Shown here in pieces: positions 26,178 through 33,108 of a stretch of 64,000 nt of DNA (within the stretch, counting starts at the first letter, position 1; each line of letters starts with the position of its first letter). Made by a program: the position numbers and the translations under genes. A model generated the notes under the pieces. That model saw only the letters and a list, made by a program, of their open reading frames with translations. It was not told where the DNA came from and searched no databases. The DNA comes from JANWYT01 sp034437555 (GTDB taxonomy: Bacteria; Chloroflexota; Anaerolineae; Aggregatilineales; Phototrophicaceae), in NCBI GenBank assembly GCA_034437555.1, contig DAOTTQ010000086.1:1-64000 (forward strand). Reading direction: 5' to 3'.

Positions 26178-26326
26178 ATTAACTCTCAAAACCCATAGTC
26201 GTTCAACAAGGTTTGAAGGTCATCAAGCGTAACATTTTCGGGGTTACGTTTCATTCGCTCCAAGCGTTTTCTTCTTTTGCTCATGATATACCCAAATGAC
26301 ACGGCATTTTATTAACTCTCGAAACC
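26174..26326. repeat. Direct repeats flanking a toxin-gene remnant
   Basis: A 20-base sequence at 26174-26193 recurs at 26307-26326 with one mismatch (A/G). The copies enclose the HicA-like fragment and are in the same orientation, as left by a deletion, insertion or recombination event. The rest of 26127-26463 holds only the terminator and a TATAAT at 26420-26425 for the next gene. Confidence 0.6.
26186..26284 (-). pseudogene. Truncated HicA-like toxin (N-terminal fragment)
   Basis: A 32-residue frame starts MSKRRKRLERMKRNP and continues ENVTLDDLQTLLNDYGF before a TGA. It resembles the first third of HicA/YcfA-type mRNA interferases, in which this helix is followed by a strand, the catalytic GSH motif and a final strand. 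None of these remains downstream, and no HicB antitoxin is found on either side. It is therefore a remnant, not an active toxin. It lies between near-identical 20-base direct repeats, one of which spans its stop codon. Confidence 0.5.
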
Positions 26327-26463
26327 GCCTTTCAAACAATCAAAAGCCTTATTTTGCCGTCTTTCAAACGTTCTCGCCGAAAGCTATTCTCATCTGCCTT
26401 AAACACCGTTATGATATGCTATAATCAAAAATTGATTGACCACGAGACTTGTGAAAGACCCCT

Positions 26464-27981
26464 ATGCAAAAAAAATCTCTTGCTTTCATCAGCCTATTTA
26501 CGTTATGGATGGGGGCGTGTACCCCACAAGCCGCCGTCCCTAGTGTTCAACAAATTGCCAATAACCCTATTGGGGCAAGCACCCCCACCCGCGAAGTTAT
26601 TTTTATTACGCCCACGACTGCGCCCACAATGATACCCACTATGGAACTCATTACGCCCAGTGCAACCCCGTCCCTTACGCCCATGCCCACCGCCACCACC
26701 GATGCCAACGCCTTCCAGGTGGCTTGTGAAGCCGAACTGGTACAGCTTTACACCATTGCCAGCGAAGCGTGCCTTGGCAAACCCAATGGCTTCTTTTGTA
26801 ATGGGGGTTTGCCCCCACGCGCCGAGCCTGAAGGCGCAATTGCCAATTCACTCGCTAATTCGGGCGCATTGGTAGAAGCAAAAAACTTTGCGATGGTCAA
26901 CCCATTGCCCCTCCATACCAACGAAAGTGGCGGGCTAATGTGGCTTCATCTGAATGAGGGCGTGGTGATGAACGCCTTGCTCATTGGCGATGTCCTGATG
27001 AAGGATGTTTCGCCCACTGATGCGGGCTTTGCCAAATGGAGCTTGTTTACCATAGAAACACGCCAACACGAAACCGCCTGTGCTAATACGCCTAAAAGTA
27101 CCTTTGTTATACAGGGCGCGTATGGGATTCCCACTAGTTTTGTCCTGAATGGCGTAAGCGTCAACCTTAACGGCACGCTAATTGTGATGACAGAAGCACA
27201 AATCACCCAGTTTATTGCCATTGAAGGCTTGGCGCGTTTAACGGCGGCGGGCGAAACTCGTAGCTTGTATCCTGGGCAACAAGTAAACGTTCCTTATCCT
27301 AGTGGTGATTGGACGAAGCCCGCTTTACCACAATTCCCAATGCCACTTGTGCTAGAAAATATCCAAAACTTGCCGATTGTCATCATGGATAGACCCGTTT
27401 TATTGCCACAGCCCGGCTATGTGCAAACAACGGCGTTGGTCAATATGCGCTCACTTCCCCAACAAAGCGCACCCTTGCTGTATCAAGTGCCTGCCAATGA
27501 AATTATGAGCGTGCTAGGCAAGAACGAAGCAGGCGACTGGTATCACATACGGCTGGGCAACGGTGAAACAGGCTGGATGCGTGCCGACCTGTTGAGTGGT
27601 TCGGTGGGCAATATCACCGCCAGCTATTCCGCGACCCCCATCCCACCCCAACGCTTTGGCGCACTCGGTAGCCGTGCAAAAGTCATTTCGGCACAAGGCG
27701 GCAATCTGCGCACCGCACCCGACATTAGCTTTAACGCCATCACCACGCTTGCGCCCGGCACAGAGGTTAATTTGGTGGCACGTAGCCCCTATAGCCCCTT
27801 TGTTAAAGTAAACGCAGGCGGCACAGAAGGCTGGTTGGCACTCATCACTTTAGAAACACAGTCCGTCATTAGTTTCTTGCCCATTGATTACAGCGTGCCC
27901 TTGCCCGCCCGTCCTACGGCGGTTCCTATCTTTGAGTATGGCGGGGGACACGCCTACCCTAATCCGGGTTCAGGACAATAA
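26464..27981 (+). CDS. Lipoprotein with two SH3b domains
   Basis: A 505-residue exported protein. The signal peptide ends in a lipobox WMGAC (C19), so it is probably anchored to the membrane by lipid. A Thr/Pro-rich linker (about 38-80) leads to a domain of unknown type with several Cys (about 85-320). Two bacterial SH3 domains follow (about 320-375, containing ALVNMRSLP...GWMRADLL, and about 400-455, containing GNLRTAPD...GWLALITL). SH3b domains usually bind cell-wall peptides. No catalytic motif was seen. It is transcribed alone, between the gcv terminator and the ffh promoter. Confidence 0.75.
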   Translation: MQKKSLAFISLFTLWMGACTPQAAVPSVQQIANNPIGASTPTREVIFITPTTAPTMIPTMELITPSATPSLTPMPTATTDANAFQVACEAELVQLYTIASEACLGKPNGFFCNGGLPPRAEPEGAIANSLANSGALVEAKNFAMVNPLPLHTNESGGLMWLHLNEGVVMNALLIGDVLMKDVSPTDAGFAKWSLFTIETRQHETACANTPKSTFVIQGAYGIPTSFVLNGVSVNLNGTLIVMTEAQITQFIAIEGLARLTAAGETRSLYPGQQVNVPYPSGDWTKPALPQFPMPLVLENIQNLPIVIMDRPVLLPQPGYVQTTALVNMRSLPQQSAPLLYQVPANEIMSVLGKNEAGDWYHIRLGNGETGWMRADLLSGSVGNITASYSATPIPPQRFGALGSRAKVISAQGGNLRTAPDISFNAITTLAPGTEVNLVARSPYSPFVKVNAGGTEGWLALITLETQSVISFLPIDYSVPLPARPTAVPIFEYGGGHAYPNPGSGQ

Positions 27982-27991
27982 AGCGTCAGGG

Positions 27992-28020
27992 TTGACTATT
28001 TGGGCAGTTACCCCTAAAAT
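27992..28020 (+). promoter_or_regulatory. Promoter of the ffh-rpsP operon
   Basis: TTGACT (27992-27997) and TAAAAT (28015-28020) are spaced by 17 bases, 40 bases before the ffh start. Confidence 0.78.
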
Positions 28021-28059
28021 TCACCCTTCAGTAAGTGGTTTGTGGAATGGTTTTAACCC

Positions 28060-29406
28060 ATGTTTGAAAGCCTGTCACAACGGCTACAAGGCGTTTTTGA
28101 TAACTTAGGCAAGGGCGGGCGCGTTACAGAACAAGATGTAACGGACGCAATGCGTGAGGTACGGATGGCACTGCTTGAGGCAGATGTGGCTTTGCCCATC
28201 GTCAAAACCTTTGTCAACCGCGTTAAAGAACGTGCTTTGGGTGCAGAAGTGCATAAAAAGCTACGCCCCAGCGAACAGGTCATTAAAATTGTCCACGAAG
28301 AACTCATCGAAACGCTTGGCGAAGGCGGAAAGCTGAATTTTACCTCTAACCAAAAGCCTCATGTTATTATGATGATTGGCTTACAGGGGTCGGGTAAAAC
28401 AACCAGTGGCGCCAAACTTGCCATGTACCTTCGTAAAGAAGGACGCACACCCTTCTTAATTGCCGCCGATACTTACCGCCCCGCCGCCGTTGACCAATTG
28501 GTGACATTGGCAAAGCAAGTGGGCATTGGCTATTATGAAGAAGGCATAAAAGCCTCCCCACCCGAGATTGTCTCACGGGGGCTAGAGGCTGCCAAAAATG
28601 CGAATGCGTCTGTGGTGATTGTGGACACGGCAGGACGCTTGCAAATTGATGAAACGCTGATGCAAGAGCTTGAGGATATCAAGAAGCGCACCAACCCCTC
28701 AGAAATTTTGCTAGTGGCAGATGCCATGACAGGGCAAGAAGCCGTAAGCATTGCCACAGGTTTTAACCAACGTTTGGGCATTACAGGGCTTATCCTTACG
28801 AAGGTGGACGGGGATGCACGCGGTGGGGCTGCGCTTTCTATGCGCGCCGTTACAGGTGTACCCATTAAGTTCATCGGTTCTGGGGAAAAAATTAGCCTTG
28901 ATACATTTGAGGTATTCCACCCAAGCCGTATTGCAGACCGTATTTTAGGCATGGGCGATATGCTCTCGCTGATTGAAAAAGCGGAATCGCTTTACGAAGA
29001 AGAAGAGGCGATGCGCCTTCAAAAGAAGATGATGGAGAACGATTTCAACCTCCAAGACTTCTTAGAACAACTTCGCAAAATTCGGAAGATGGGGCCCTTA
29101 AGCCAAGTTCTGGGGATGATTCCAGGCGTAAGTAAAATGCAAATGCAAGGGGCTTTTAAGAACGAAGAGGTAGAAGACCGCCTAAAGCGCGTGGAAGCTA
29201 TCATTAGTTCTATGACCAACAAAGAACGCCAACGCCCCAAACTCTTAGATGCCAGCCGTAAAAAGCGCATCGCGCGCGGTGCAGGCGTTGAAGTGCGCGA
29301 TGTAAACGATGTCATCAAGCAATATCAACAAATGCAAACGATGATGGGACAACTTCGCAAAGGCAAGTTCCCAAAAATTCCCGGCTTTGATGGGCTGGGC
29401 TTTTAG
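28060..29406 (+). CDS. ffh: Signal recognition particle GTPase Ffh
   Basis: A 448-residue protein that binds signal sequences and 4.5S RNA and docks with FtsY to target membrane and secreted proteins. Domains: N (1-95), G with GLQGSGKTT (107-115), DTAGR and TKVDGDARGG, and a Met-rich M domain (about 300-430) with MGPLSQVLGMIPG. Length is normal. No strong ribosome-binding site is visible. It is the first gene of a run with rpsP, khpA and rimM. The many secreted proteins in the window rely on such a pathway. Confidence 0.97.
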   Translation: MFESLSQRLQGVFDNLGKGGRVTEQDVTDAMREVRMALLEADVALPIVKTFVNRVKERALGAEVHKKLRPSEQVIKIVHEELIETLGEGGKLNFTSNQKPHVIMMIGLQGSGKTTSGAKLAMYLRKEGRTPFLIAADTYRPAAVDQLVTLAKQVGIGYYEEGIKASPPEIVSRGLEAAKNANASVVIVDTAGRLQIDETLMQELEDIKKRTNPSEILLVADAMTGQEAVSIATGFNQRLGITGLILTKVDGDARGGAALSMRAVTGVPIKFIGSGEKISLDTFEVFHPSRIADRILGMGDMLSLIEKAESLYEEEEAMRLQKKMMENDFNLQDFLEQLRKIRKMGPLSQVLGMIPGVSKMQMQGAFKNEEVEDRLKRVEAIISSMTNKERQRPKLLDASRKKRIARGAGVEVRDVNDVIKQYQQMQTMMGQLRKGKFPKIPGFDGLGF

Positions 29407-29446
29407 ACCGATTGATTAAAACGCTTTGAGGAGCAAGTAAAACACT

Positions 29447-29830
29447 ATGGTTCGTATTCGTCTCACCCGTACGGGTTCTAAATTTCAACCCAGCTACCGC
29501 ATTATCGTTACAGATAGCCGTCGTCCCCGTGACACGCGCCCTCTTGAAACACTTGGGCATTACAACCCACGCACGCGCCCTTCTACCGAAGTTGTTAAAG
29601 AAGACCGCGCCCTGTATTGGCTAAGCGTTGGCGCACAAGCCAGCGAATCTGTGGCAAATATCTTTACCCGCAATGGCACAATGGCACGCCTAGAACGCCT
29701 TCGTAAGGGTGAAAGCATTGAAGACCTTGCCGCCGAAGCCATAGCAAACGCCAAACCATTGCCAAGCCCACGCACTAATTACCCTTCTCCCGAAGCAGGG
29801 CAAGGCAAGAAAAGCAAGCAAAAAGCCTAG
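29447..29830 (+). CDS. rpsP: 30S ribosomal protein S16
   Basis: A 127-residue S16: it begins MVRIRLTRTGSK and contains YRIIVTDSRRPRD and LGHYNP. The core S16 fold ends near residue 85; the C-terminal 40 residues (Pro, Ser and Lys-rich, ending in KKSKQKA) are longer than in E. coli (82 residues). GAGGAG lies before the ATG. It is followed by a large stem-loop and then khpA. Confidence 0.96.
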   Translation: MVRIRLTRTGSKFQPSYRIIVTDSRRPRDTRPLETLGHYNPRTRPSTEVVKEDRALYWLSVGAQASESVANIFTRNGTMARLERLRKGESIEDLAAEAIANAKPLPSPRTNYPSPEAGQGKKSKQKA

Positions 29831-29831
29831 T

Positions 29832-29888
29832 TTTTAGGACAATTACGGGGCGTGAACCCTCATGCCCCTGTTACTCCTAAAATTTTTC
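29832..29888 (+). other. Large composite stem-loop with T-tract between rpsP and khpA
   Basis: An outer 8-bp perfect stem (TTTTAGGA 29832-29839 with TCCTAAAA 29875-29882) surrounds an inner 9-bp stem (29847-29855 with 29860-29868, loop ACCC, one G-U pair). TTTTT follows at 29884. It looks like an attenuator or partial terminator separating S16 from khpA-rimM. Confidence 0.65.
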
Positions 29889-29904
29889 TTACAAGGACAC
29901 CCTC

Positions 29905-30141
29905 ATGATTGAAGAAACCCTTATTCAATATATTGCCGAAAACCTTGTGAACGAACCCGACCAAGTACGCCTAACACGCCGTGATGCAGGACGAAGTGTG
30001 GTATTAGAGCTTCGCGTGGCAAAAAGCGACATGGGGCGCGTGATTGGTAAAAATGGGCGCGTTGCCAATGCCATCCGTGACTTACTAAAAGCCGTTGGTG
30101 AAGCCAATCGCGGTAAGCGCGTGATTTTAGAAATTGAATAA
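29905..30141 (+). CDS. khpA: KH-domain RNA-binding protein KhpA
   Basis: A 78-residue single KH domain with the RNA-binding loop GKNGR in VIGKNGRVANAIRDLL. The family (YlqC/KhpA) sits between rpsP and rimM in many bacteria and binds diverse RNAs with the partner KhpB. The position here is exactly that, and AAGGA precedes the start. The partner gene is not in this window. Confidence 0.92.
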   Translation: MIEETLIQYIAENLVNEPDQVRLTRRDAGRSVVLELRVAKSDMGRVIGKNGRVANAIRDLLKAVGEANRGKRVILEIE

Positions 30142-30181
30142 AGACCAATAACGCTCAATAAAGACTGAATAACTGGCAAAC

Positions 30182-30718
30182 ATGACAAAAAAGAACAACC
30201 CCCACTATCTTTTGCTTGGTGAAATTTTGCGTCCCCACGGTGTTTTGGGTGAGGTGCGCGTGCGCCTACTTACCGATTACCCCGAACGCATGAAGAAGCT
30301 AAAAACCGCCTATTTGGGCAATGACCCCGAAAAGCCAAACGCCACACCCATCGACTTAGAAAGTGTGCGCCATACCCAAGACTACGCGCTAGTTAAGTTT
30401 AGTGAGTCGCATAGCCGTAACGATGCTGAAGCGTATCGTGGCTTGTACTTAATGATTGACTTTGACAATGCCATACCGTTGGATAATGACGAATACTACA
30501 GCTACGAACTCATCGGCTTAACTGTTAAAACCGTACAAGGCGATGAAATTGGCACAGTAACCGACATTATGGAAACAGGCGCAAACGACGTTCTCATTGT
30601 AAAAAGTGAGGTTTTAGGGCAGGTGTTATTGCCCGCTCACTCCCAAACTATGGTTGATATTAACTTTGATGAAGGCATCATCACAATGGACTTGCCAGAG
30701 GGTTTGCTTCCTTCCTAA
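30182..30718 (+). CDS. rimM: 16S rRNA processing protein RimM
   Basis: A 178-residue protein needed for maturation of the 30S head, binding S19. The N-terminal barrel begins LLGEILRPHGVLGEVRVR and the PRC barrel begins YYSYELIGLTVKT. Length is typical (about 170). In most genomes trmD and rplS follow; here dprA follows behind its own promoter, so the usual order is broken after rimM. Confidence 0.94.
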   Translation: MTKKNNPHYLLLGEILRPHGVLGEVRVRLLTDYPERMKKLKTAYLGNDPEKPNATPIDLESVRHTQDYALVKFSESHSRNDAEAYRGLYLMIDFDNAIPLDNDEYYSYELIGLTVKTVQGDEIGTVTDIMETGANDVLIVKSEVLGQVLLPAHSQTMVDINFDEGIITMDLPEGLLPS

Positions 30719-30783
30719 ATAGCCTCCTAGACGCTATTGCTTTTTAACCCTAAGACAAAGCTTTTGCCCGCTTTTTTCAAAGA

Positions 30784-30823
30784 GTGTCGCTGTTTGGGGT
30801 GAAGCCCCCATCCTCTAAGACAC
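30784..30823 (+). other. Stem-loop between rimM and dprA
   Basis: An inner TGGGG/CCCCA hairpin (30795-30799 with 30806-30810) lies within an outer GTGTC/GACAC pair (30784-30788 with 30819-30823), followed by CTCTTTTC. It is possibly a weak terminator for the ffh-rimM operon. Confidence 0.4.
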
Positions 30824-30843
30824 GCCCTCTTTTCACCAATAAC

Positions 30844-30873
30844 TTGACAAGTTAAACAAACCGTTGCTATTCT
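30844..30873 (+). promoter_or_regulatory. Promoter of dprA
   Basis: A perfect TTGACA (30844-30849) and TATTCT (30868-30873) are 18 bases apart. The -10 box overlaps the earliest in-frame start (TTG 30864), which argues for the later TTG at 30900. Confidence 0.7.
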
Positions 30874-30899
30874 GTGTACACAGGATAGGATGGCATACT

Positions 30900-31994
30900 T
30901 TGACGAACGATACTCGCTATTGGCTGGCATTACACCATTCCGAAGGCATTAGCCCAAGCAAACTGTACCCGCTTGTGGCTCGCTTTGGTAGCGCGGAGCG
31001 TGCTTGGAATGCGCCCCTTCATGCGTTGCGAGAGGCGGGCATCAATGAAGCAAGCGTCGCAAAGTTTCAAGCGTATCGTGATAAAACCAATCCCGACACG
31101 CTGCTTAATACGCTTCATCAGCATGGGGCGCACCTGCTGACGATAACAGATGCCGAGTATCCGCCCCTTTTGCGTAAGATTGTGAATGCGCCACCCCTTC
31201 TTTATATCAAGGGCAGGCTACAAGAAAGCGACCAATTGGCACTCGCGGTTGTGGGTACACGCAACGCCAGCCAATACGGGCGTGATGCCAGTTTCCAGCT
31301 TAGTCAGTCTTTAGCGCAACACGGCGTAACCATTATTTCGGGCTTGGCGCAGGGCGTAGACCTTAATGCCCATCGGGGCGCGTTACAAGCCAAAGGGCGC
31401 ACAATTGCCATTTTGGGGTGTGGCATAGACCGCATTTACCCCACCGAACACACTGCCTTTGCCAAAGAGATTGTGCAAAACGGCGCACTCATCAGCGAGT
31501 TTAGGCTGGGTACACCCCCACACAGAAACAACTTTCCCCAACGCAACCGTATCATTAGTGGGATGGCGTTGGGCGTGCTGGTTATTGAAGCCCCCGAAGG
31601 CAGCGGCGCACTCATCACGGCAAACACGGCTTTAGAGCAAGGGCGCGATGTGTATGCTGTGCCATCGGGCATTTTTAGCCCCAAAGGCGCAGGCACAAAC
31701 AAGCTCATTCAGGACGGCGCAAAGCCCATCATGAAGGTAGAAGACATCCTAAATGAACTCAATATCGCTATGGTGCAAGCCGAAACGCGCCAACGCACCG
31801 AAGAAATTATTCCCGACAATAGCCTAGAGTCACAGGTCATCAATTTGCTTAGTGACACGCCCATTCACCTGGATGAACTGGCAAGACACCTCAACCTATC
31901 CACCAAAGACCTTAGCCCTGTCATGGCAGTGATGGAATTAAAGGGACTTGCACAAATGGTTGGAACAATGCATTATTGCCGTTCTCATGGATAA
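30900..31994 (+). CDS. dprA: DNA-processing protein DprA
   Basis: A 364-residue protein that binds incoming single-stranded DNA and loads RecA during natural transformation. The Rossmann-like core has VVGTRNASQYG, ISGLAQGVD and APEGSGALITA; a winged helix (about 305-360) ends the protein. I place the start at TTG 30900 (GGATAGGATGG upstream) because the promoter's -10 box covers the earlier TTG. It overlaps or adjoins the mannose-1-phosphate guanylyltransferase gene. Its presence hints that the organism may take up DNA, although no other competence gene is in view. Confidence 0.92.
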   Translation: MTNDTRYWLALHHSEGISPSKLYPLVARFGSAERAWNAPLHALREAGINEASVAKFQAYRDKTNPDTLLNTLHQHGAHLLTITDAEYPPLLRKIVNAPPLLYIKGRLQESDQLALAVVGTRNASQYGRDASFQLSQSLAQHGVTIISGLAQGVDLNAHRGALQAKGRTIAILGCGIDRIYPTEHTAFAKEIVQNGALISEFRLGTPPHRNNFPQRNRIISGMALGVLVIEAPEGSGALITANTALEQGRDVYAVPSGIFSPKGAGTNKLIQDGAKPIMKVEDILNELNIAMVQAETRQRTEEIIPDNSLESQVINLLSDTPIHLDELARHLNLSTKDLSPVMAVMELKGLAQMVGTMHYCRSHG

Positions 31995-32022
31995 ATTAGC
32001 CCAACAAAGGATGCACGCATCA

Positions 32023-33108
32023 ATGGAACACTACTATGCTCTTATCTTGGCAGGTGGCGGTGGCACGCGCCTTTGGCCCCTTAGCCGTAAGGATAAGCCT
32101 AAGCAAATGATTCCTCTTCTGAACGAGGATACCATGTTTCAGATGGCGGTTAATCGCTTGCAACCCCTTTTTCCACCAGAGCGAATCCTTGTTGTGACGG
32201 GTCAAAAATATGTGGATGATATGCGCCGTGATGCGCCCGACATCCCCGCCGAAAACTTTATCGTAGAGCCGTTTGGGCGTGATAGCGGACCCGCCGTTGC
32301 GCTAGGGCTTGCCGTATTAGCCCACCGTGACCCACTGGCAACAGTGGCGATGGTCACCGCAGACCACCACATTGCCCAAGAGGGCAAATTTAGGGATGTG
32401 CTAGAAGCCGCCCACGAAATCGCCCAAGAGGGCAAAACGGTCACACTCGGCATCAAGCCCGATTCCCCCTCTACGGGCTTTGGTTATATTCAGCGTGGCA
32501 GTCGGCTAGGCACAAGCAACGGCTTTGATTATCACATTGCCACGCGCTTTACAGAAAAGCCCGACATCGTCAGAGCGTCTCAATTTGTGTCATCAGGGCG
32601 ATATAGCTGGAACAGTGGCATGTTCATTTGGACGGTGGCACAGGGCATGGCAGAATTTGAGCGCCAACAACCCGACATCTACACTGTAATACAAACCATT
32701 CAAGCTAGTGTTGATAAACCCGATTTTGAAGCAATTTTAAGCGTGGAGTGGGCAAAGATGCCCAAAAAATCCATTGATTACGCCATTATGGAAGGCGCGC
32801 AAAACATGAGTGTTATTCCTGTTGATATTGGCTGGAATGACGTAGGAACATGGTCTAGCGTGTTTGATGTATTGGAAAAAGACGGGCTAGGTAACTGTGC
32901 CAAAGGCAAACAAGCCGAGAAACGCATCGCCCTAGACACCCACAAAACCTTTGTTTACAGTGACCGATTGATTGTTACGATTGGCGTAGATAACGTGATT
33001 GTGGTAGAAACAGAGGATGTGCTTTTAATTTGTCACAAAGACCGCGCCCAAGAAGTAAAAGAAGTTGTGAACTACCTAAGCGAAAATGGCAACGGAGATT
33101 ATTTATAG
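32023..33108 (+). CDS. manC: Mannose-1-phosphate guanylyltransferase
   Basis: A 361-residue enzyme that makes GDP-mannose from mannose-1-phosphate and GTP, feeding glycan and exopolysaccharide synthesis. The signature LAGGGGTRLWPLSR (9-22) and KPKQM are at the N-terminus, and FTEKP lies mid-protein. It lacks the C-terminal isomerase domain of the bifunctional enzymes. Starts at 31987 (overlapping dprA) and 32023 are possible; the second puts the conserved motif at the usual distance. topA begins on the next base after the stop. Confidence 0.88.
   Translation: MEHYYALILAGGGGTRLWPLSRKDKPKQMIPLLNEDTMFQMAVNRLQPLFPPERILVVTGQKYVDDMRRDAPDIPAENFIVEPFGRDSGPAVALGLAVLAHRDPLATVAMVTADHHIAQEGKFRDVLEAAHEIAQEGKTVTLGIKPDSPSTGFGYIQRGSRLGTSNGFDYHIATRFTEKPDIVRASQFVSSGRYSWNSGMFIWTVAQGMAEFERQQPDIYTVIQTIQASVDKPDFEAILSVEWAKMPKKSIDYAIMEGAQNMSVIPVDIGWNDVGTWSSVFDVLEKDGLGNCAKGKQAEKRIALDTHKTFVYSDRLIVTIGVDNVIVVETEDVLLICHKDRAQEVKEVVNYLSENGNGDYL

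Noticed and set aside
31948..32022. Longer N-terminus for the mannose-1-phosphate guanylyltransferase
   Set aside because: The first start lies inside dprA and adds residues not seen before the conserved LAGGGGTRLWP motif; 31987 is possible but less likely than 32023.
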